The translations under genes were made by a program, and so were the position numbers. A DNA stretch of 22,319 bases from an alpha proteobacterium SCGC AAA240-E13 (GTDB lineage Bacteria > Pseudomonadota > Alphaproteobacteria > Pelagibacterales > Pelagibacteraceae), in contig AZHR01000020.1 of assembly GCA_000504625.1 (NCBI GenBank), positions 1 through 22,319 on the forward strand, given 5' to 3'. The notes under the pieces are model-generated. The model was not told where the DNA came from, ran no database searches, and saw only the letters and a program-made list of their open reading frames with translations. Below are positions 17,590 to 22,319 of the stretch, in pieces. Every line of letters starts with the position of its first letter. The stretch's first letter is position 1.

Positions 17590-17651
17590 AAATTTGACAT
17601 AGTAAAGTATCTTTTGTATAATAATAAAAAAGTTTTATAAAAGGTATTTTT
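17590..17651 (+). promoter_or_regulatory. Promoter-leader cassette copy 2, consensus sigma-70 elements
   Basis: TTGACA (17594-17599) and TATAAT (17617-17622) are again 17 bases apart, with the same leader and AAAAGG ribosome site (17639-17644) as copy 1. Only three substitutions separate the copies: two in the spacer and one just after the -10 box. Confidence 0.85.
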
Positions 17652-17654
17652 AGT

Positions 17655-18617
17655 ATGAAAAGACAACTACCATATGGTTTAGCAGATTTTACTAGAATAA
17701 AAAGGGAAAACTGGTACTATATAGATAAAACCAGGTTTATTCCCCTAGTAGAACAAGAACAAAGCTTTTTATACTTTCTTCGCCCTAGAAGATTTGGAAA
17801 ATCACTTTTAGTAAATATGCTAATAGCATATTATGATATATTTTATAAAGATGAATATGATCTTATCTTTAAAAATACTTGGATACTAAATAACCCCACA
17901 AAACTAAAAAATAGCTTCTATATACTAAAATTTGATTTTAGTGCAGTAGATGTTACACGATATGAAGAGAGCTTTAGAAATCATCTAAATACAAAATTAA
18001 ACTCTTTTATACTTAAATATAATTTACCTATAAAAATAGAATTTGATAATCCTATAGATAATATAGAATATGTACTAGAATATTGTAAATCAAAAAGTTA
18101 TGATGTATATCTTTTTATAGATGAATACGATAACTTTGCAAATAAACTTTTAGCTTCAAATGTTAATAACTATAAAGATATAGTTACAGATAAAACAGCT
18201 TCATATAAAGAGTTTTTTACTATGCTAAAAGCAGGAACAAGTGATAATGATAGTAGTATTAGAAAGATGTTTTTTACAGGAGTAACACCAGTAGCTTTAT
18301 ATGATGTAAGTAGTGGTAACAATATAGGTAAAAATATATCTTTATCAAAAACATTTAATGATATGGTAGGTGTAACTAAAAAAGAGTTAGAAGAACTTAT
18401 ATCTTACTATAACCTAGATGATAAAAAAGATGATATTATATCTAAATGTAACTACTGGTACAATAACTATAGATTTAATAAAGATATTGAACATACTATT
18501 TATAATAGTGATATGATACTTTATTATTTATCTAAAAAAGTTTTTTTTATACCATCTTTTGGTACTAATACTTTAAATATTTTTGTAACTAAGCTATCTA
18601 CTACTATTTTATTTTGA
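17655..18617 (+). CDS. AAA-ATPase-like protein, apparently 3'-truncated
   Basis: Residues 1 to about 290 match the pattern of the AAA-ATPase-like family (the type usually fused to a C-terminal PD-(D/E)XK domain of the DUF1703 kind). They include an N-terminal LPYGLADFTRIKRENWYYIDKT, a Walker A-like RPRRFGKS (43-50), a Walker B DVYLFIDEYD (150-159) and a sensor-like FTGVTPVALYD. Family members are normally about 500-550 residues. Here the typical text stops at SDMILYYLSK (around base 18536) and the last 27 or so residues are read from the opposite strand of the neighbouring gene. The nuclease half is therefore missing and the gene is probably a broken or recombinant copy. Expression is expected from the promoter cassette at 17590-17651. 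Confidence 0.75.
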   Translation: MKRQLPYGLADFTRIKRENWYYIDKTRFIPLVEQEQSFLYFLRPRRFGKSLLVNMLIAYYDIFYKDEYDLIFKNTWILNNPTKLKNSFYILKFDFSAVDVTRYEESFRNHLNTKLNSFILKYNLPIKIEFDNPIDNIEYVLEYCKSKSYDVYLFIDEYDNFANKLLASNVNNYKDIVTDKTASYKEFFTMLKAGTSDNDSSIRKMFFTGVTPVALYDVSSGNNIGKNISLSKTFNDMVGVTKKELEELISYYNLDDKKDDIISKCNYWYNNYRFNKDIEHTIYNSDMILYYLSKKVFFIPSFGTNTLNIFVTKLSTTILF

Positions 18618-18784
18618 TCTATTAAGAATATATCTGTAGGATCTTTTTTTATTGATTCTTCTAACTCATCAATATTATCAATATTTTTAATATCACCACC
18701 TACTTTAAACTTTATATTAGCTTTACCTAAAATAGTATGTATTTTACCCTTAAATGAATCATTTCCATAAATAAATATATTCAA
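18524..18784 (-). CDS. Minus-strand protein of unknown function, probably 3'-truncated
   Basis: The 86-residue frame starts at an ATG 97 bases from flgI and runs the other way. It looks like a real gene: regular alpha/beta composition (MNIFIYGNDSFKGKIHTIL..., then KDPTDIFLIDQNKI, like a receiver-type Rossmann fold) and a divergent promoter (TATACT on the minus strand near 18817). The last few codons (FLDK) are read through the A/T-run at 18534-18549, beyond which the DNA belongs to the ATPase gene. It thus seems to have lost its C-terminal part at the same joint. I do not recognise the family with confidence; its position beside flagellar genes suggests, but does not show, a motility link. 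Confidence 0.6.
   Translation of the reverse strand: MNIFIYGNDSFKGKIHTILGKANIKFKVGGDIKNIDNIDELEESIKKDPTDIFLIDQNKIVVDSLVTKIFKVLVPKDGIKKTFLDK
18534..18549. other. Candidate recombination joint (A6-G-T8 run)
   Basis: Two convergent genes, each apparently lacking its 3' part, overlap across AAAAAAGTTTTTTTT. To the left the DNA encodes an AAA-ATPase-like protein; to the right it encodes, on the other strand, a gene next to flgI. A homopolymer tract is a plausible microhomology site. This is the only spot in the 20,676-base unit where gene structure looks broken. Confidence 0.5.
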
Positions 18785-18881
18785 TAAAACAACCTTAATA
18801 ATTATTTGCTTAAAGTATAGCTAGATTTTATTAAATTTTAGATAAAATATGTTTTAAATTAATACAATAGGATAAAATACT
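18785..18881. promoter_or_regulatory. Divergent promoter region before flgI
   Basis: This 97-base AT-rich spacer separates the minus-strand gene from flgI. GATAAAAT near 18841-18848 is a candidate -10 for flgI, and AGTATA near 18814-18819 gives TATACT on the other strand. No sigma-54 (TGGCAC...TTGCA) pattern is seen. Confidence 0.4.
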
Positions 18882-19931
18882 TTGAAACAACTATTATTTA
18901 TTTTTTTTATAACAGTTTCTTTATATGCCCAAACAGTTAAAGATATATCAAATATTGTAGGTATTAGAGAAAATCAACTTTTAGGCTATGGGCTTTTAGT
19001 AGGTCTTCCTGGTACTGGAGATAAAAGTCAATTTACAATGCAATCTTTACAAAATCTTCTTAGAAATTCATATGTAAAAATTCCTGCTTCTTCTATAAAA
19101 TCAAAAAATATTGCTGCAGTTATGGTAACTGCATCTTTGCCACCATTTGCTAGACAAGGAGATAAGTTGAAATTAAAAATATCTTCAATTGGTGATGCAA
19201 AATCTATAGATGGTGGTCAGCTTCTTATTACTCAACTAAAAGGTGTAGATGGTAAAGTATATGCTTTAGGACAAGGAACTGTAACTGCAAATAAAAGTAT
19301 TAAAACTACGGGATATATTTATGATGGTGCTATTGTTGAAAATGAAGTAAACTATAATTTAAGTGGTGAAACAAGTATAACATTGAGTTTACTTCAACAA
19401 AGTGCCCAAACAGCAGCTTTATTAGAAGAAAAAATCAATAAAACTTTTAATAAACCAATAGCTATGGCATATGATACAAGAACTATTAAAGTGAAAAAAC
19501 CAGATAGTATCTCAATGATACAATTTATATCAAAAATTCAAAACATTAAATTAACCTCAGATATAAAACATAAAATAGTTATAGATATTCAAAAACAACT
19601 TATATTAGCAGGAGCAGATATTATTATAAAACCTGTCGTAGTACAGATGAGCAATTTTACAATTAGGATAAAACAATCTTCTTTAAGTGAAGAAGATTGG
19701 GAAAATAATACAAAAAATAAAGGAAAAGATATAGGGGATGATGTCAAAATAGGACAAACTACTCAAATAGATATAAACAATGCACTTTTAAATAGCAAAG
19801 AAAAACCAACTATATCAAATCTTATGAGAGCTTTAAAGATGATGAAAGTAGATATAAAAGACATTATAGATACAATTAAAATGTTAGATAAATTAGATGC
19901 TATAGATGCAACAGTAGAAGTGGTGAAATAA
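18882..19931 (+). CDS. flgI: Flagellar P-ring protein FlgI
   Basis: The 349-residue protein has a signal peptide (residues 1-16, SLYAQ) and the conserved FlgI text KDISNIVGIRENQLLGYGLLVGLPGTGDK followed by LRN, KNIAAVMVTASLPPFARQGDKLKL and GGQLLITQLKGVDGKVYALGQG. It is exported by Sec to the periplasm and forms the P-ring around the flagellar rod within the peptidoglycan layer. Length is normal. The start codon is TTG at 18882, with an AGGA site about 9 bases upstream. fliM follows after one base, so the two are co-translated from one messenger. Confidence 0.96.
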   Translation: MKQLLFIFFITVSLYAQTVKDISNIVGIRENQLLGYGLLVGLPGTGDKSQFTMQSLQNLLRNSYVKIPASSIKSKNIAAVMVTASLPPFARQGDKLKLKISSIGDAKSIDGGQLLITQLKGVDGKVYALGQGTVTANKSIKTTGYIYDGAIVENEVNYNLSGETSITLSLLQQSAQTAALLEEKINKTFNKPIAMAYDTRTIKVKKPDSISMIQFISKIQNIKLTSDIKHKIVIDIQKQLILAGADIIIKPVVVQMSNFTIRIKQSSLSEEDWENNTKNKGKDIGDDVKIGQTTQIDINNALLNSKEKPTISNLMRALKMMKVDIKDIIDTIKMLDKLDAIDATVEVVK

Positions 19932-19932
19932 T

Positions 19933-21042
19933 ATGGCAGAGTTTTTAAGTCAAGATGAGATAGATGCACTATTAGATATTGCAGAGGATGATGGTGGTTT
20001 AGATGAGATAGAAGTAGAAGCAGCATCAGAAGCAAAAGATAAAAGTTATGCTATATATGACTTTAAAAAGCCAAATAGAATATCAGCAGATCAAATGAAA
20101 GCTTTTAATGCTTTGCATGATAAAATGCTAAGGGCTACCATTAGTGATGTATCTGCGATGCTTAGAAAAATTGTTGATATAAAGTTGTATAGTATTGAAC
20201 AAATGACTTATGGAGAATTTATTCTTTCAATTCCTCAAATTACCAGTTTAAATACATTATCTTTAAAGCCTCTTGATGGTCGTATAGTAATAGAATGTAA
20301 TCCAGGAATCAGTCATAAAATAATAGCACATCTACTTGGAAATGGTGATAGTGCATTAACAGACTCAACAGAAAAAGAGTTAACAGAGATCGAACTTCAG
20401 GTCTTTGATCATTTTTATAAACTTATAGTAGAACATCTAAGAGAAGCTTGGGATGATGTATCAACAATAAATTTTAAAATTGAAAGTAGAGATACAAATG
20501 CAAATGCAATTCAAATTATATCAGATCATGAGATAGTTTTACTCGTAGTTTTTGAGATCACTATAGATGAAGAATCAGGATTTTTATCTATTTGTTACCC
20601 TATTTCTTATATAGAACCTCTTTTAGAGATCATAGTAGAAAAAGTATTTGCTGAAGCAAAAAATAAAAAAATAAGTAAAAAAAGAGATATTAATACGCTT
20701 ATTTCAGGCGCAAGAATGAATATAGATGCAATGCTTGCTGAAACTGAACTATCTATAAAACAACTTTTAAATTTAAAAGAGGGTGATATAATAGCATTTA
20801 ATAAAAATGCTACAAGTGCATCTACAAAACTATACATAAACAATAAAGAAAAATGGCTAGGAATTGCAGGTACTCAAAACAACAGAAAAGCAGTACAAAT
20901 AAAATCAAATATCGATCATGAAAAAATGGAAACATTAAAAGTTCTAAAAGGATTAAATGAACAACGAGTATTAGAAGCTAAACAAGCACAAGAAGCTATA
21001 GATAGTTTATTAAAAACAAGAGATGAATTTACAACACAATAA
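19933..21042 (+). CDS. fliM: FliM flagellar motor switch protein
   Basis: The 369-residue protein opens with FLSQDEIDALLDIAEDDGG, the conserved N-terminal CheY-P binding segment. A middle domain (about 45-240, with SVEQ-like IEQMTYGEFILSIP and the stretch IVIECNPGISHKIIAHLLG) and a C-terminal SpoA-like domain (about 245-330) follow. It joins FliG and FliN in the C-ring that sets the direction of rotation. The gene is complete and overlaps the rhomboid start by 20 bases. Its last 366 bases recur at the left end of the window. Confidence 0.96.
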   Translation: MAEFLSQDEIDALLDIAEDDGGLDEIEVEAASEAKDKSYAIYDFKKPNRISADQMKAFNALHDKMLRATISDVSAMLRKIVDIKLYSIEQMTYGEFILSIPQITSLNTLSLKPLDGRIVIECNPGISHKIIAHLLGNGDSALTDSTEKELTEIELQVFDHFYKLIVEHLREAWDDVSTINFKIESRDTNANAIQIISDHEIVLLVVFEITIDEESGFLSICYPISYIEPLLEIIVEKVFAEAKNKKISKKRDINTLISGARMNIDAMLAETELSIKQLLNLKEGDIIAFNKNATSASTKLYINNKEKWLGIAGTQNNRKAVQIKSNIDHEKMETLKVLKGLNEQRVLEAKQAQEAIDSLLKTRDEFTTQ

Positions 21043-21562
21043 TACAAAATTATTAACAATTACCAATATAATAATATTATCTAATTTTATTATATTTGGT
21101 ATCCAAAACCAAATTGAATCTTTAACTACACTATTAGGTCTTAATATCTTATTTTTTCAATATAATTTTTATTATCAACTATTTTCTACTATGTTTATTC
21201 ATGGTGGTATTGCTCATATATTGATGAATATGCTAGTTTTATTTCAATTTGGTACAACAATAGAAAGTCATCTTGGAAAAGTAAAATATATACTTTTATA
21301 TTTTTTAGGGGGTACTCTTACATCTATTGGTACTTTAGTATATATGTACTATACAAATTCTTGGGTAAATGTAATAGGAGCAAGTGGAGCTATTAGTGTG
21401 CTTCTTGGTTGGTTTGCTCTAAAAAACAATATACAAAGAAATGGTATAATAGTATGGGTTATTCTAATATCTTTTGCACCGCTACTTTTAGGACTTCCAA
21501 TTGCTTGGTATTCTCATCTTATTGGTTTTGCTCTTGGATGGCTATTAGGCTATATAATATAA
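21023..21562 (+). CDS. Rhomboid-family intramembrane serine protease, second copy
   Basis: The sequence is identical to the gene at 347-886, with the same GASG serine motif and last-helix histidine. Here its operon context is fully visible: flgI, fliM and the rhomboid gene run without gaps. It is a duplicate only if the 20.7-kb unit is really repeated in the genome. Confidence 0.9.
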   Translation: MNLQHNNTKLLTITNIIILSNFIIFGIQNQIESLTTLLGLNILFFQYNFYYQLFSTMFIHGGIAHILMNMLVLFQFGTTIESHLGKVKYILLYFLGGTLTSIGTLVYMYYTNSWVNVIGASGAISVLLGWFALKNNIQRNGIIVWVILISFAPLLLGLPIAWYSHLIGFALGWLLGYII

Positions 21563-21627
21563 GGGTTTATAGCACTTTTGTAAATTTACATTTTTAAAAA
21601 TATAAAATATTTTTTGAGTGATTTTAA

Positions 21628-21696
21628 GTGTATTTTTGGTAAGCTAAGGTGTATAAAAAAGTGTATATGTTATAATTTTTTATAAATTTTATACAC
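21628..21696 (+). promoter_or_regulatory. Integrase promoter with GTGTAT repeats, second copy
   Basis: This is the same promoter and box arrangement as at 950-1020, shifted by 20,676 bases. Confidence 0.55.
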
Positions 21697-21708
21697 TTTG
21701 GAATAAAA

Positions 21709-22319
21709 ATGGCACAATATGCAGGTATCAAAAAGAAAAAACTAAAAAATGGCTCTATTGCTATTATGGTTCGATTTAAACATTTAGGTATAACATATCC
21801 AGTAAAAAACTTTACTAAACTATTTGAAGTAAGAACAGAAAAAAGTGCATTTGATAAACTTTTGGAAGTAAAAAATTTACTCTCACAAGGTAAAGACCCT
21901 TTTTCAAACTCTTTAAATACACTAAATCAAATTTTTGAAAAAAGAATGGAAACAAATCTAAAAAATGGTATTTGGACTCAATCAACTACAAAAGGTTATC
22001 AATACTTTTATAACAAACATATAAGAAATAGTATAGGACACTATAAAATTGAAAAAATAAAATATGAACATATTATAAAAATATTGAATAATTTTAACAA
22101 TACCCAATCAGGGTCTAAAAATACACTTATTGATATTTTAAAACCAATTTTTCAAGAGGAGTTTAATAAAAATAACATTATTGAAAATATAATGTTAAAA
22201 ATACCAAAATATACAGTAAAAATTCAAAAAGAAGATTTAAGTAAAAGAACAAATCTAAACTATACAGATATTGTAAGAAAACTTTATAATGCAATACCAC
22301 TTTATAATCAAGCAAAAAA
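21709..22319 (+). CDS. Tyrosine recombinase, 5' partial second copy
   Basis: The first 203 codons are identical to those at 1033. The frame is open to the window edge. The visible part covers the N-terminal DNA-binding and core-binding regions; the catalytic residues (R223 onward in the full copy) lie beyond the end. Confidence 0.92.
   Translation, partial: MAQYAGIKKKKLKNGSIAIMVRFKHLGITYPVKNFTKLFEVRTEKSAFDKLLEVKNLLSQGKDPFSNSLNTLNQIFEKRMETNLKNGIWTQSTTKGYQYFYNKHIRNSIGHYKIEKIKYEHIIKILNNFNNTQSGSKNTLIDILKPIFQEEFNKNNIIENIMLKIPKYTVKIQKEDLSKRTNLNYTDIVRKLYNAIPLYNQAK

Larger units (their letters stand above)
20677..22319. repeat. Direct repeat, right copy of 1,643-base terminal redundancy
   Basis: This repeats bases 1-1643 with an offset of 20,676 bases. 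It runs to the last base of the window, cutting the second integrase copy after 203 codons plus two bases. Confidence 0.97.

Noticed and set aside
19763..20035. Minus-strand frame across the flgI/fliM junction
   Set aside because: Its leucine/histidine-rich start comes from antisense GAT/GAA codons of fliM; both plus-strand genes are certain.
20607..20843. Minus-strand frame within fliM
   Set aside because: It is antisense to a conserved domain and has no start signal.

Overview
The window is a very AT-rich stretch of bacterial DNA. The flagellar genes flgI and fliM, glmS, the codon usage and the TTG starts fit a Campylobacterota genome, probably of the Arcobacteraceae type. That placement is inferred from general gene character; no marker gene is present to prove it.

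Layout. Bases 1-1643 are repeated without visible change as 20677-22319, so the window is one 20,676-base unit plus a 1,643-base overlap. The overlap carries the 3' end of fliM, a rhomboid protease gene and the 5' part of a tyrosine recombinase gene. Moving right from base 1: fliM 3' end, rhomboid gene, tyrosine recombinase, a small unknown gene, a candidate structured RNA of about 145 bases, a secreted LamG-domain protein (minus strand), an IS4/IS701-like insertion sequence (minus strand) and glmS. Next comes a 9.4-kb gene for a giant modular secreted protein (3134 aa), then a small coiled-coil PD-(D/E)XK nuclease-like protein and a shortened AAA-ATPase-like gene. A minus-strand gene, apparently also shortened, is followed by flgI, full-length fliM, the second rhomboid copy and the start of the second recombinase copy. 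No stretch over 300 bases lacks a gene.

How the parts fit. flgI, fliM and the rhomboid gene form a tightly packed operon (1-base gap, then a 20-base overlap). The giant protein and the LamG protein look like surface or secreted proteins of one kind, because they share a C- or N-terminal GW...WxY...FW module of about 70 residues (three copies in all). The two genes after the giant gene each have an almost identical promoter-leader cassette of about 62 bases with perfect TTGACA-17-TATAAT elements. They therefore look like a co-expressed, cassette-built nuclease/ATPase pair.

Most notable structural point: at about 18534-18549 an ATPase gene that lacks its usual C-terminal part meets head-on a minus-strand gene that also seems to lack its 3' end. 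Together with the 20.7-kb periodicity, this is what the novel joint of a tandem duplication, or of an excised or misassembled circle, would look like. Because both repeat edges coincide with the window ends, the sequence alone cannot tell a real tandem amplification from a circular contig with untrimmed overlap.
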